In this document: positions 31,020-43,924 of the stretch, piece by piece
Numbering within the stretch: the first letter of the stretch is position 1
How the letters are laid out: every line of letters starts with the position of its first letter
NCBI GenBank assembly: GCA_018350325.1
Contig: JAEVLN010000006.1
Coordinates: 4,268,056-4,332,055, forward strand
Direction: 5' to 3'
DNA from: Globodera rostochiensis
Lineage: Eukaryota > Nematoda > Chromadorea > Rhabditida > Heteroderidae
DNA length: 64,000 bases
Notes under the pieces: generated by a model
Database searches by the model: none
What the model saw: only the letters and a program-made list of their open reading frames with translations
Told to the model about the DNA's origin: nothing
Translations under genes and position numbers: made by a program

Positions 31020-31850
31020 ATATGCGACACTAATTTTAAAGAAAATTTTTAGAAAATTAAGGAAACCCGTTTTTAAGTAACACCAAAGCCGGCTAGAATA
31101 ACTCGGGGAAAGGAGATTAGGCTTAGGCGAAAATGCTTACTTTTGCGAAAATTGCTGAATTTCCTTCATAAAAAATTTCAGGTGGTCTTTGCAAATTTTT
31201 TCGCAGAAATCTTGCACATTTGTCTCTTCGCCATAATTTTAATAGATCTGGATTTTCTATTGCGTAAACTTGACTTGAGTTAGGAGTCTTATTAAAAAAA
31301 GGAATATCCAAAAATTGTTCAAATTTTTAAAATTGTGGTTTGCAGAAAATTGCGGGAATTGCGGCTTTTTTGGAGTTGCGGATTGCGGATTGTCCGCAAT
31401 CAAAATCTGATTGCGTCCAACCCTGGTGCACATCTCCTTCTCGCACCTCCCTCCACCCCCCATTCATTGATTTCATCACTTCGGCGACAAGTACATAAAG
31501 ATTGTTGACATTCAAAAATTATTTGCTCGTAACCGACAAACAAATATTATCCAGTCACTGCGGAGCCCTTGAGAATCACCCCATTCGGAAAATGTTGATC
31601 ACAGGACCATTATAAAGAAAGTTATACTATTCATTTTTGCCGGACCTTTGGGCATTTTTTTCTAATTTCTCGAGCATAAATGGCCACTTAAAACTAAAAT
31701 CGCAATGATTTTCTTTTCAGCAATAAATCCCAAATTGTCTGTACTGAGAAACTAGCAATGCATGTATTACAACAACAAAAAAATTCAGCGAAAAAACAAA
31801 AGTAAAATCATAAATACATAAATATTATTTTGGATTTATAACAACAAAAA
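31020..31850. other. no gene recognised
   Basis: AT-rich. Short minus-strand ORFs at 31123-31515 have no splice support. A gattgcgg/ccgcaatc repeated phrase sits near 31,370-31,410. Confidence 0.35.
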
Positions 31851-32434
31851 ATGTCGGACAATCCGAAGAAAGTGGAGAAACGATTGCAAGAAATGTGCGT
31901 TTTTTTAATTTGAAAAGCGAAGGGAGCCCGAGCATATTTTGATTAGAAAAGGACTTGAGAACCGATCGAGAGTTTGACCGAGAATCTCGAAAAAAATCTC
32001 GACGAGAATCTCAATCGTCCTCTCGCTAATTCTCATGTAACAAAAAAAAATCAAAGATTTTTGCCTATTTTAACAAATCTGGCAATTTCTATTTACAGCA
32101 CTTAATTATCTCATTTAATCGCCAAATTTTTCAGTTTCGTTAGTGACGACGGTTGTTTGAAGTTTTCCTGTGGCCCTTTTGTGCTCGGACTGAAAGTTGC
32201 GCTGATCTGCAATCGATTTGACTTTTTGGTGGACGAGCATTTCAAATCGAAGGAATGGTCGTTGGGACATTTGTTAATTCGTCGAGCTGATGACGGAATC
32301 GACACTAAAATTGTCAAATTCATTGGCCATAATGATGTCGAGCGCCGGTTGTCAATTCCGAACAGCCGCTTCCAGACAAACTGATCGGATTTGAACCCCT
32401 TGTAATAAGGTCCATTTCTCAGCATTTAAATTAG
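31851..32434 (+). pseudogene. MSDNPKK-family protein copy, frameshifted and short
   Basis: Exon 1 at 31851-31894 (MSDNPKKVEKRLQE) uses donor GTGCG. Exon 2 from 32135 reads [20 protein letters not shown], then [20 protein letters not shown] and [15 protein letters not shown] recognise this as a large Globodera family that normally continues LPDKVIGF after the VERRL-IP block. Here that continuation ([11 protein letters not shown]) is present but one frame away, near 32365-32378, and a stop follows at 32434. The normal C-terminal half is absent. The molecular role of the family is not established. The intron holds a degenerate GATCGAG micro-element (about 31945-32030). Confidence 0.7.
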
Positions 32435-32464
32435 ATTTACGTAATACTTTTGGGTGCTCCGGAC

Positions 32465-32550
32465 AGCCAAGTAAGGGCGGGGGTTGGCGGTGCCGATGGA
32501 CGCCACCAGAAATTGAATTTATGACTCAATTTTGTTAAGAAATCTGTGCG
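32465..32550 (+). repeat. GC-hairpin dispersed repeat (copy 8)
   Basis: ggcgggggttggcggtgccg-atgga-cgccacc followed by gaatttatgactcaattttg-ttaag. Diverged stem. Confidence 0.6.
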
Positions 32551-32859
32551 CAACAGCCGTTCTCCGGTCGTTAAACGGCTCTGCCAAATCACTGCGGATA
32601 ACAACAATATAAGCCTCAGGGCAAAATGTCAAGACCGTTCTACCGGTACACAAGTTAAGGTCCAGACATTTTGCCTCAGGGCATAAAATGTTTTAATGGG
32701 TGAGGGGGTGAAGGGGGTGGGGAGTAAATGATAATGAATTAGCATAGTCTTGTGACCTTGAGCATAAACATAGCCTTAGGGCAAAAAGTCTAAGTAACTT
32801 TGTAAACATTACAACTCAGATATTTTGCCCCAGGGCATGATAATGCCATAATAGGTGTG

Positions 32860-32960
32860 ACGAAATGGGAGTATAAAAGCAACCCTCAAATCTCTTAAGG
32901 CACACAGATTTCGCTGGACACAATCATCTCTCCGTGTACAATCAACGCTGGGCACAATCA
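32860..32960 (+). promoter_or_regulatory. TATA-containing promoter-like segment
   Basis: gggagtataaaagcaac at about 32870 is a strong TATA box. Downstream are imperfect repeats (gctggacacaatcatctctc / gctgggcacaatcatctcgc). No ORF follows, so it may be the promoter of an RNA or a remnant of a retroelement LTR. Confidence 0.35.
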
Positions 32961-33055
32961 TCTCGCCGTGCATTCGATCAGGCAGGTATTGATCCCAAGT
33001 GCAAATTTTGGAATGCCATTTTTTTGGTTACCCCATTTCTCCGTCGTCATAGTCT

Positions 33056-33118
33056 GTAAACGGCATCCAGAAAAGGATGCCGTTTACGGCTCACCGATTG
33101 GTTTCTGATGCCAATCGG
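33056..33118 (+). other. two adjacent perfect hairpins
   Basis: GTAAACGGCATCC-agaaaa-GGATGCCGTTTAC (33056-33087, 13-bp stem) and CCGATTGG-tttctgatg-CCAATCGG (33094-33118). They lie about 180 bp downstream of the TATA-like box. Could be a structured RNA, but nothing identifies a family. Confidence 0.5.
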
Positions 33119-33524
33119 CATAACGAAAGCTGGGCGGAAAAGGGAAAGGGAACGGCCCTCTCTTATTTGAAGATGCTTGGCCTATAATGCTTATTCCGAC
33201 TGAAGCTTAAGTGCTACTATATAACCCCGACAATTAAAGTATTAAATCGGCTTAGGCATTTCGAACGTATTGCAAATCAATCAAAATTAAAATGAGTAAT
33301 TGCCTAAGTCATTTTGGCCATTGTGCAAGTCAAAAAATGACAAACGATCGGAGATAACAATCTCCAATTGTTGTTAAAAGTTGCACTAAACCCCTCAGGC
33401 TATAAAATTTGTTGCAGACATTTGTTGCAGACAGAAGATCATCCTTCAACAACTGATAGAAAATCGCTGATAACGCACCAATCCTGCCTAGGCGCATGGA
33501 ATCAAATAATTTCGCCACATGATT

Positions 33525-36500
33525 TGATTCTGCAACGGAGACATTTAACATAATATAGGGAAATTCTATTGTGAACGGATGGGGGAATTCATAATCTTGA
33601 AGATGTGTGGGAGGGGCAAAAGTGGTTTAAAGCATTCTTTGGGCGCTATGGGCTTGGAGAAAGGGCACATCTAGACAAAATTCGCGTTCGAATGGTATAT
33701 TATTTATAGGGGGCGGTTTGAGCCTTCGACTTATTCGAATCACAAAATGTTGAAAAAGTGCACTTTTTTTGACTGTTTTGGGAAAAATTCATAAACGATG
33801 AAGCAGCTTTCAGTTCTGAATTTATATGATAATTTTCTGTAAAAAGAAAATATTCACAAATTTCAACACAAAATTTGATTCTGCAAAGGCGACATTCTAA
33901 TAAATATGTCATATTTTCAATTTATTTACAATCAATAATTCTGCAGCTTTCAGTTCTGAATTCATCTGATGATTTTCTGTAAATAAGAAAATATTCACAA
34001 ATTTCAACACAAAATTTGATTCTGCAAAGGCTACATTCTAATAAATATGTCATATTTTATTTATTTACAATCAATAATTCTGCCGCTTTCAGTTCTGAAT
34101 TCATCTGATGATTTTCTGTAAATAGGAAAATATTATAAAATTTCAACACATAATTTGATTCTGCAAAGGCGACATTCTAATAAATATGTCATATTTTCAA
34201 TTTATTTAGCAATCAATAATTCTGCAGCTTTCAGTTCTGAATTCATATGATGATTTTCTGTAAATAGGAAAATATTATAAAATTTCAACACATAATTTGA
34301 TTCTGCAAAGGCGACATTCTAATAAATATGTCATATTTTCAATTTATTTAGCAATCAATAATTCTGCAGCTTTCAGTTCTGAATTCATATGATGATTTTC
34401 TGTAAATAAGAAAATATTCACAAATTTCAACACAAAATTTGATTCTGCAAAGGCGACATTCTAATAAATATGTCATATTTTCAATTTATTTGGCAATCAA
34501 TAATTCTGACGCTTTCAGTTCTGAATTCATCGGATGATTTTCTGTAAATAGGAAAATATTCACAAATTTCAACACAAAATTTACTTTAAAAGGACTCAAA
34601 ATGGATGCAGAATTCTAACAATTTATCATATTTAACATGCATTGAGCAAATTGACTCAAATCGAACTTTTACAATGTTGGGTTGCCCCGTAAGCGATTGA
34701 ACAATTAATACTTAAAAAGGACCCAAAATGGATGCAGGTTCTAATAATTTATCATATTCAATATGCATTGGGCAAATTGACTGATAATTTCTGTAATTAG
34801 GAAAATATTATAAAATTTCAACACAAAATTTGATTCTGCAAAGGCTACATTCTAATAAATATGTCATATTTTCAATTTATTAAGCAATCAATAATTCTGC
34901 AGCTTTCAGTTCTGAATTCATCGGATGATTTTCTGTAAATAAGAAAATATTCACAAATTTCAACACAAAATTTGATTCTGCAAAGGCGACATTCTAAAAA
35001 ATATGTCATATTTTCTATTAATTTAGCTATTAATAATTCTGACGCTTTCATTTCAGAATTCTTCGGATAATTTTCTGTAAATAGGAAAATATTATAAAAT
35101 TTCAACCCAAAATTTGATTCTGCAACGGCGACATTCTAATAAATATGTCATATTTTCAATTTATTTGGCAATCAATAATTCTGACGCTTTCAGTTCTGAA
35201 TTCATCGGATGATTTTCTGTAAATAGGAAAATATTCACAAATTTCAACACAAAATTTACTTTAAAAGGACTCAAAATGGATGCAGAATTCTAACAATTTA
35301 TCATATTTAACATGCATTGAGCAAATTGACTCAAATCGAACGCTTGTTTTACAATGTTGGGTTGCCCCGTAAGCGATTGAACAATTAAGGAAAATGGATG
35401 TAGAATTCTAACAATTTATCATATTTAACATGCAATGAGCAAATTGACTCAAATCGAACGCTTGTTTTACAATGTTGGGTTGCCCCGTAAGCGATTGAAC
35501 AATTAATACTTAAAAAGGACCCAAAATGGATGCAGGTTCTAATAATTTATCATATTCAATATGCATTGGGCAAATTGACTGATAATTTCTGTAATTAGGA
35601 AAATATTATAAAATTTCAACACAAAATTTGATTCTGCAAAGGCTACATTCTAATAAATATGTCATATTTTCAATTTATTAAGCAATCAATAATTCTGCAG
35701 CTTTCAGTTCTGAATTCATCGGATGATTTTCTGTAAATAAGAAAATATTCACAAATTTCAACACAAAATTTGATTCTGCAAAGGCGACATTCTAAAAAAT
35801 ATGTCATATTTTCTATTAATTTAGCTATTAATAATTCTGACGCTTTCATTTCAGAATTCTTCGGATAATTTTCTGTAAATAGGAAAATATTATAAAATTT
35901 CAACCCAAAATTTGATTCTGCAACGGCGACATTCTAATAAATATGTCATATTTTCAATTTATTTGGCAATCAATAATTCTGACGCTTTCAGTTCTGAATT
36001 CATCGGATGATTTTCTGTAAATAGGAAAATATTCACAAATTTCAACACAAAATTTACTTTAAAAGGACTCAAAATGGATGCAGAATTCTAACAATTTATT
36101 ATATTTAACATGCATTGAGCAAATTGACTCAAATCGAACGCTTGTTTTACAATGTTGGGTTGCCCCGTAAGCGATTGAACAATTAATACTTAAAAAGGAC
36201 CCAAAATGGATGCAGGTTCTAATAATTTATCATATTCAATATGCATTGGGCAAATTGACTGATAAGGCTACATTCTAATAAATATGTCATATTTTCAATT
36301 TATTAAGCAATCAATAATTCTGCAGCTTTCAGTTCTGAATTCATATGAGATTTTCTGTAAATAAGAAAATATTCACAAATTTCAACACAAAATTTGATTC
36401 TGCAAAGGCGACATTCTTAAAAATATGTCATATTTTCTATTAATTTAGCTATTAATAATTCTGACGCTTTCATTTCAGAATTCTTCGGATAATTTTCTGT

Positions 36501-38815
36501 AAATAGGAAAATATTATAAAATTTCAACCCAAAATTTGATTCTGCAACGTCGACATTCTAATAAATATGTCATATTTTCAATTTATTTGGCAATCAATAA
36601 TTCTGACGCTTTCAGTTCTGAATTCATCGGATGATTTTCTGTAAATAGGAAAATATTCACAAATTACAACACAAAATTTACTTTAAAAGGACTCAAAATG
36701 GATGCAGAATTCTAACAATTTATCATATTTAACATGCATTGAGCAAATTGACTCAAATCGAACGCTTGTTTTACAATGTTGGGTTGCCCCGTAAGCGATT
36801 GAACAATTAATACTTAAAAAGGACTCAAAATGACGCAGAATTCTAACAATTTATCATATTTAACATGCATTGAGCAAATTGACTCAAATCGAACGCTTGT
36901 TTTACAATGTTGGGTTGCCCCGTAAGCGATTGAACAATTAATACTTAAAAAGGACCCAAAATGGATGCAGGTTCTAATAATTTATCATATTCAATATGCA
37001 TTGGGCAAATTGACTGATAATTTCTGTAATTAGGAAAATATTATAAAATTTCAACACAAAATTTGATTCTGCAAAGGCTACATTCTAATAAATATGTCAT
37101 ATTTTCAATTTATTTGGCAATCAATAATTCTGACGCTTTCAGTTCTGAATTCATCGGATGATTTTCTGTAAATAGGAAAATATTCACAAATTTCAACACA
37201 AAATTTACTTTAAAAGGACTCAAAATGGATGCAGAATTCTAACAATTTATTATATTTAACATGCATTGAGCAAATTGACTCAAATCGAACGCTTGTTTTA
37301 CAATGTTGGGTTGCCCCGTAAGCGATTGAACAATTAATACTTAAAAAGGACCCAAAATGGATGCAGGTTCTAATAATTTATCATATTCAATATGCATTGG
37401 GCAAATCGACTCAAAACGCTTGTTTTACAGTGTTGGGTTGCCCCGTAAGCGATTGAACAATTAATACTTAAAAAGGACCCAAAATGGATGCAGGTTCTAA
37501 TAATATATCATATTCAATATGCATTGGGCAAATCGACTCAAATCGAACGCTTGTTTTACAGTGTTGGGTTGCCCCGTAAGCGATTGAACAATTAATACTT
37601 AAAAAGGACTCAAAATGACGCAGAATTCTAACAATTTATCATATTTAACATGCATTGAGCAAATTGACTCAAATCGAACGCTTGTTTTACAATGTTGGGT
37701 TTCCCCGTAAGCGATTGAACAATTAATACTTAAAAAGGACCCAAAATGGATGCAGGTTCTAATAATTTATCATATTCAATATGCATTGGGCAAATTGACT
37801 GATAATTTCTGTAATTAGGAAAATATTATAAAATTTCAACACAAAATTTGATTCTGCAAAGGCTACATTCTAATAAATATGTCATATTTTCAATTTATTT
37901 GGCAATCAATAATTCTGACGCTTTCAGTTCTGAATTCATCGGATGATTTTCTGTAAATAGGAAAATATTCACAAATTTCAACACAAAATTTACTTTAAAA
38001 GGACTCAAAATGGATGCAGAATTCTAACAATTTATCATATTTAACATGCATTGAGCAAATTGACTCAAATCGAACGCTTGTTTTACAATGTTGGGTTGCC
38101 CCGTAAGCGATTGAACAATTAATACTTAAAAAGGACCCAAAATGGATGCAGGTTCTAATAATATATCATATTCAATATGCATTGGGCAAATTGACTGATA
38201 ATTTCTGTAATTAGGAAAATATTATAAAATTTCAACACAAAATTTGATTCTGCAAAGGCTACATTCTAATAAATATGTCATATTTTCAATTTATTTAGCA
38301 ATCAATAATTCTGCAGCTTTCAGTTCTGAATTCATATGATGATTTTCTGTAAATAAGAAAATATTATAAAATTTCAACACAAAATTTGATTCTGCAAAGG
38401 CGACATTCTAATAAATATGTCATATTTTCAATTTATTAAGCAATCAATAATTCTGCAGCTTTCAGTTCTGAATTCATCGGATGATTTTCTGTAAATAAGA
38501 AAATATTCACAAATTTCAACACAAAATATGATTCTGCAAAGGCGACATTCTAATAAATATGTCATATTTTCAATTTATTTAGCAATCAATAATTCTGCAG
38601 CTTTCAGTTCTGAATTCATATGATGATTTTCTGTAAATAAGAAAATATTATAAAATTTCAACCCAAAATTTGATTCTGCAACGGCGACATTCTAATAAAT
38701 ATGTCATATTTTCAATTTATTTGGCAATCAATAATTCTGACGCTTTCAGATCTGAATTCATAAGATGATTTTCTGTAAATAGGATATATTCACAAATTTC
38801 AACACAAAATTTACT
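33525..38815. repeat. compound satellite array (two unit types, higher-order)
   Basis: Type A units of about 145-150 bp (aataattctgcagctttcag, gaaaatattcacaaatttca, gattctgcaaaggcgacatt) alternate with type B 132-bp units (gactcaaaatggatgcagaa, gttgggttgccccgtaagcg). 34872-35105 and 35670-35903 are identical at the protein level, giving a 798-bp higher-order period there. ORFs are artefacts of repetition. Confidence 0.9.
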
Positions 38816-39470
38816 TTAAAAGGACTCAAAATGGATGCAGAATTCTAACAATTTATCATATTTAACATGCATTGAGCAAATTGACTCAAATCGAACGCTT
38901 GTTTTACAATGTTGGGTTGCCCCGTAAGCGATTGAACAATTAATACTTAAAAAGGACCCAAAATGGATGCAGAATTCTAACAATTTATCATATTCAATAT
39001 GCATTGGGCAAATCGACTCAAATCGAACGCTTGTTTTACAGTGTTGGGTTGCCCCGTAAGCGATTGAACAATTAATACTTAAAAAGGACTCAAAATGTAT
39101 GCAGAATTCTAACAATTTATCATATTTAACATGCATTGAGCAAATTGACTCAAATCGAACGCTTGTTTTACAATGTTGGGTTGCCCCGTAAGCGATTGAA
39201 CAATTAATACTTAAAAAGGACTCAAAATGGATGCAGAATTCTAACAATTTATCATATTCAATATGCATTGGGCAAATCGACTCAAATCGAACGCTTGTTT
39301 TACAATGTTGGGTTGCCCCGTAAGCGATTGAACAATTAATACTTAAAAAGGACTCAAAATGGATGCAGAATTCTAACAATTTATCATATTTAACATGCGT
39401 TGGGCAAATTGACTCAAATCGCACGCTTGTTTTACAAAGTTGGGTTGCCCCGTAAGCGATTGAACAATGT
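38816..39470. repeat. homogeneous 132-bp satellite with an open minus-strand frame
   Basis: Five type B units in perfect 132-bp register (ccccgtaagcg at 38920, 39052, 39184, 39316, 39448). As 132 is 44 codons, the minus strand stays open for 202 codons of a repeated cysteine-containing peptide. There is no start context, splice site or signal peptide. Confidence 0.85.
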
Positions 39471-40410
39471 TAAAAGTTATGGCCAGAACAATCTGTTCTG
39501 CTTTCGGTTCAGTTGACTTTTTTACAATGGTATTCAAAGAAGCGTGTAACGGCTCAGGTTACCCGCAGCTGAGCGTAAATAAGAGAGTATCGGGTAATTT
39601 TCATTGAATACGAGTTAACCCGCAGCTGAGGGTAAGGTTACCCAGGTAACCTTACCCGGGTATCCTTACCTGGGTAACTTTACCCCGTTCTTTGCATACG
39701 GGCCCTGGAGCGCGGCGGAGTTCAATGCCCAAAGGGTGCTGGCCGAACTGCTCCAAATTTTTTTAGCAACTTTCAACGTCCCCTCTGGCGAATAATTAAG
39801 TTGAATTAATAAAGTAAAAGAAGAAAGTTGCACTTAGGACCGGCCGATCGATCGAGATTTCGATCGAAAATCTCGATTGTCCGATTTTCTAAGCAGAACA
39901 TGCGCCGAAAGGCTCTGTTTTTCTTGTCCGTGATCAGGATCGTCTTCCCTGTTTGCTTTATGCATAGAGTCAAATCACGTAACTGATTGATCACTACAAA
40001 AATACGCTTAATTCGATCTATTCAACTGCCACAGATCATGAGAATCCAATTCAAATCAAATATATCAGCAAATTTTTTTACGCAACGCAAAAATTAAAAG
40101 CGTTAGGGACAAAAACCAGCATATTCCTTCATTCACTCTCATCACAAAAATTGACAGTTATTTTCATTTCGCTCCCTCCCCCCATCTGATTGATCAAAAA
40201 AGCCGGCTGACGTGGAAATGTCCGTAATGCCAGCTCCAAGCCGCTGGTGGGCGGCCTACGCCGGGGCGTGGCATATGGCCACGGGCAGCTTCAAAGGAGG
40301 GAAAGCGCTCTTTCGAAGCGGAGTCAGAACGCCTTTTTTCAGCAGCTAATTGGCCTTATAAAATTTTTAGAAATAAATACAGTTGATATTTCAAATTTAT
40401 TAAAATAAAA
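39471..40410. other. no gene; inverted repeats and a micro-MITE-like palindrome
   Basis: 39600-39680 holds nested repeats of ggtaaggttacc / ggtaaccttacc. 39836-39892 holds a gatcgatcgagatttcgatc palindrome like the hAT micro-MITEs but without a clear duplication. The rest is featureless. Confidence 0.45.
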
Positions 40411-41131
40411 GTAGTGTACGGACCACATTCTTGTCCCCTATGGCCCAAGACATAAGGCAAATGCAAGAGTAGTCAGACAAAAAACGGGAAAAACCCGCAA
40501 TTTCCCCCACCCCTTCACCTCCCCCCCACAGCATTTCCGCGCACGCCGCACGTGGAGGGAATCCCCCCCCCCCCTCCAGAGATCACTCTACACTCTTTCA
40601 CATCATTCGCTCTCTGCCGCCCATCTTTCTTTCCTATTCCCTGCACCATTTATGTTTATAACATATTGTTGAATTATTTGGTTTTAACTTTTTTGATTGC
40701 TAAATGTTTATCTTATTAACATAATTATTACGCCGTTTGTTGATAGGAGCAAAAAACGATCACTATAAACAAGCGTATGATGAAAGTGATTATTATAATT
40801 TGTGGTAATTAATCAGCGGTTTTAATTTGAAATGATTGAGATTGAATAAAAATGGCGCGCATTTTTTGTTTTACTTTTATAATATCATAGTCATCATTTG
40901 TCATCTCATAGTTGTCGTTTGTCATCTCATTGTGATCATTAGTCATAGTCAGCTTTTTCATGGTCTGATCATTGGAGGGGGGGGGCTTTCCCTCCACGTG
41001 CGGCGTGCGCGGAAATGCTGTGGGGGGGGGGGGGGGGGAATTGCGGTTTTTTCCCGGGTTTTGTCTGACCATCTCTCGCTTTTGCCTTATCTCTTGGGGC
41101 ATAGGGGACAAGAATGTGGTCCGTACACTAC
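40411..41131. mobile_element. 721-bp fold-back element with about 145-bp arms
   Basis: GTAGTGTACGGACCACATTC at the left is mirrored by gaatgtggtccgtacactac at the right. Arms continue through ccccacagcatttccgcgca / tgcgcggaaatgctgtgggg to cctccacgtg. Poly-C/poly-G tracts differ in length between the arms. The interior has repeated gtcatctcata. No transposase. Confidence 0.85.
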
Positions 41132-41280
41132 TAATAAATTATACTAAAAAAAATAAAATTTGATTTTTCCGTTTTCTGCTTTTCCATTGTTTTTGGGTCT
41201 TTTTTCCGTTTTCCGTTTAAAAAACTTTTTGTTTTTTTAATATTAAACAAAATCTTAAAAATTTTAGATGATTTTTGGAT

Positions 41281-41445
41281 TTGAGGGTGGGGGGTAGGCG
41301 GTGCCGATAGGTGCCGCCAAAAATTTTGAATTTTGACACAATCTGTTAAAGATTTCAACCAAATTCACAGGCTGGGTTCGAACCCCTGACCAAAAACATT
41401 ACAAACGACACCATTCACCATTAAACCACCACCTCCATTGAACGA
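41281..41445 (-). repeat. SINE-like: tRNA head plus GC-hairpin repeat (copy 9)
   Basis: On the minus strand it starts with a tRNA-like head (tggtggtttaatggtgaatg A-box region; GGTTCGAACCC B box at 41365-41375). It then continues into tttaacagattgtgtcaaaa and the hairpin GGCGGCACC-TATC-GGCACCGCC (41294-41317). This arrangement suggests that the dispersed hairpin repeat is the tail of a tRNA-derived SINE. Confidence 0.55.
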
Positions 41446-41896
41446 TATGATTTTCAATCCAGTGCAAAATGGGAATACAAAAATTCCATCATTAGGGGTG
41501 TATTTTTTTCGTTTTTGCAACCGGAACCAGAAAACCGGTTCAATATTTAGTCAATTTTCGCAGTTTTTAGTCAATATAAATCTCGTCTCTAACAATTAGT
41601 TTCAAATTTCACGAACAATTGGACTGCTTATAAGCGACTCGAAATGTACTACCTATTTGCAATTTTATATGAATTTTTTCTCAACAAAAATTTCTCAAAA
41701 TTTCTTTAAAAATTATATACATTATTCAAGTTGAGCTAATAGATTCAGAATGTCTTAAAAATTATTTGTCCAACTCCAACTCCAACTTATTGAATTTGAT
41801 TTTATTCCTTTATTTTTGCGTTCAAAAACCTTTTTGGGAAATATTGCGTGAAAAAAATTTGATTTTTTATAAAATTTTAATTAGTAATTTCAAAAA

Positions 41897-42030
41897 TTGG
41901 ACATTATCCGGTATTCGGACGGTCCGGGCATAAATTACTATCCGGTACCGGTACCCGGGTGCCAAGGAACCGGTCGAACCGGTATCCGGAGGATCCGGAT
42001 AATATCCGGTTTTGTCCAACCCTACATTTT
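41897..42030. repeat. ccggtatccgg simple-repeat element
   Basis: Degenerate tccggtaccggtacccggg between ttggacattatccgg and ccggttttgtccaaccctac. Comparable blocks lie at 25204-25330 and 55310-55420. Confidence 0.45.
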
Positions 42031-42469
42031 AGGAATAAGAGGTCCGGAAAATATTTTTTTGAAGATCTTATCTTTTATTGTCATTTTTCCTAAAGAAACC
42101 ATAAAAAGTCCACAAGGATCTCGAAAGACACAAAAATCCGCATTTCAAAAAAAAATCCTCATTGGCCTTTCCAAAAACCACAGAATGAGGAAAAATCCGC
42201 AGATATTGGTGATCCTGGTGAGTAAAGCGCTGTCGCTTTCTTTTTCTCTGACGACTAACACATAATCACACCCAAAGGATAACAACCTTGCAAAGTCTGT
42301 GGTGAGGCCAGACAGTATGATTTGGGTGAGAGATTACCGGGGACGTTCAAACCGGGGCTCCCCGTTTGCTCAGCCTTTTTGATCCTAAAATCTTTGAGTT
42401 TCTCCAAATTTGAGCTGAGATATGAAATTTATTGAAATGAATGCTGTTTCTGGGCCTCTCTCGTCAAAC

Positions 42470-42690
42470 GGCTATCGACATATCGCACATTAAACATTTC
42501 GCACACGGACATTCCGCACATTGGACATTTCGCACACTAGTGAAAAAACGGACATTTCGCACACTGGGGGGAGGGGGGAAGGGGGGGGGGAAGGACGTTT
42601 CGCAACACTGGAATTTCGCACATCGCTCGCCAAAATGTCCAATTTGCGAAATGTCCGTGTGCGAAATGTCCGGACACCTCGCCAAACCCT
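42470..42690. repeat. gacatttcgcaca short tandem repeat with inverted half
   Basis: ggacatttcgcacactgg units are followed after a G-rich tract by reversed tgcgaaatgtccgtgtgcga. It can fold back. Confidence 0.7.
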
Positions 42691-42699
42691 GTCACGAGT

Positions 42700-43920
42700 T
42701 TCATTTAATATATCTATTTTTGAATAAATAGTGTGCTAAAAGGAGAGAGAGAGTCAGGCGACGAGAGTAATTTGAACAATAACGCACCCTATCTAAAAAT
42801 TGTTTTTGTTTTTCCTTAAAAACCCAGAAAATGAGCTGTGTTCTGAATGTTCGTCTGTGTTGAAGATAATAATTTTTGGAACTGTTCGACCGAAAGGTTG
42901 GACCTAAAACCGTCATAATATTTCCGACAGTAGTTGATTTTGACAGTGTGGACCAGGGATGGGAATCGCGCCGGAAAAAAGCGATCTCGATAAACGATAT
43001 CGCTTCTAATGCAATAGCGATATGAGATAGGCGATAAACCCCAAAAAGGCAATAAATGCGATAAATATCGCGCGACAGAGTCATAACTTTAAAATCCAGC
43101 AAAAACAGATTTTAAATTGTTGGAATTCCAAAAAGTCGCAAAAAATCGAAACAAGAAATTTTTTGCCGACGTAGAATTGAATTTGCAATCAAAATTTTAA
43201 AAAATGGCGTGTTTTTTGAAGATTTTAACAAGGTTTGTTACGAAAATTGCTCTGTTAAAACACAAAACAAATACACAAAAAGTTTTATGGAAGGTCGGTA
43301 TAAAGTCAGAAATTAGGACATGAAAAAACGTACAAAAAATTCATCAACCCAAAAAAAGGTTGCATTAGTAATGGGTCAAAAATTCTAAAAAAAAGTGATC
43401 AGAAAGTCTCTATTTCAGCTTCCCTTAAAATTTCACATTTTTCTGTTGAGCTAGTCAGGAGTTATAAAATTTAAATTATTTATTTAAGACCTATTATTAC
43501 TTTGAAGAAATTTTTTTTTAAAGTTAATGGTGAAAGTTCAAAGTAACTTTTAAAAGTAACGTGAATTGAACCGCAATCAGCCTTTACTTTGAAGAAACTT
43601 AAACTTTTAAGCAGGTTAAAAGTTAAAGTGAAACGTAAACCTTTAACTTTTTAAAACTAAAAGTAACAATTGAAACAGGCCCAGCTTAAAATTCCAGATT
43701 AAATATTTCATGTCAACGAATTACGCTGGATTGTTGCTATTTTATATCAGAAATTTGAGAAAGTTTAAACAATTGTTGATAAACCTAAATAGTTTTAAAA
43801 TGAAAAGAGATTTTTTAAAATTTATTGTTATTTAATTCGCTTCTGATTTTTCACTTTCCCATTTCCCATACATCCATCGAAAGGTAATGGCTTACCCGGC
43901 AAAATCCCAAGGGTAATTAA
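42700..43920. other. no gene assigned; one coding-like minus-strand stretch
   Basis: On the minus strand 42955-42815 reads KINYCRKYYDGFRSNLSVEQ and onward without stops, which looks coding. It abuts a gatatcgc-rich simple repeat at 42960-43075 and has no recognised partner exons. From 43100 to 43920 nothing is seen beyond AT-rich sequence. Confidence 0.25.
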
Positions 43921-43924
43921 TTAA

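Noticed and set aside
38816..39424. 202-aa repeat protein as a genuine gene
   Set aside because: The frame is open because the unit is 44 codons. No promoter, start context or signal was seen. Kept only as a finding to test.
39700..39795. Plus-strand GPWSAAEFNAQRVLAELL as a fragment of the MSDNPKK family
   Set aside because: The resemblance to that family's C-terminal half is too short and loose to support.
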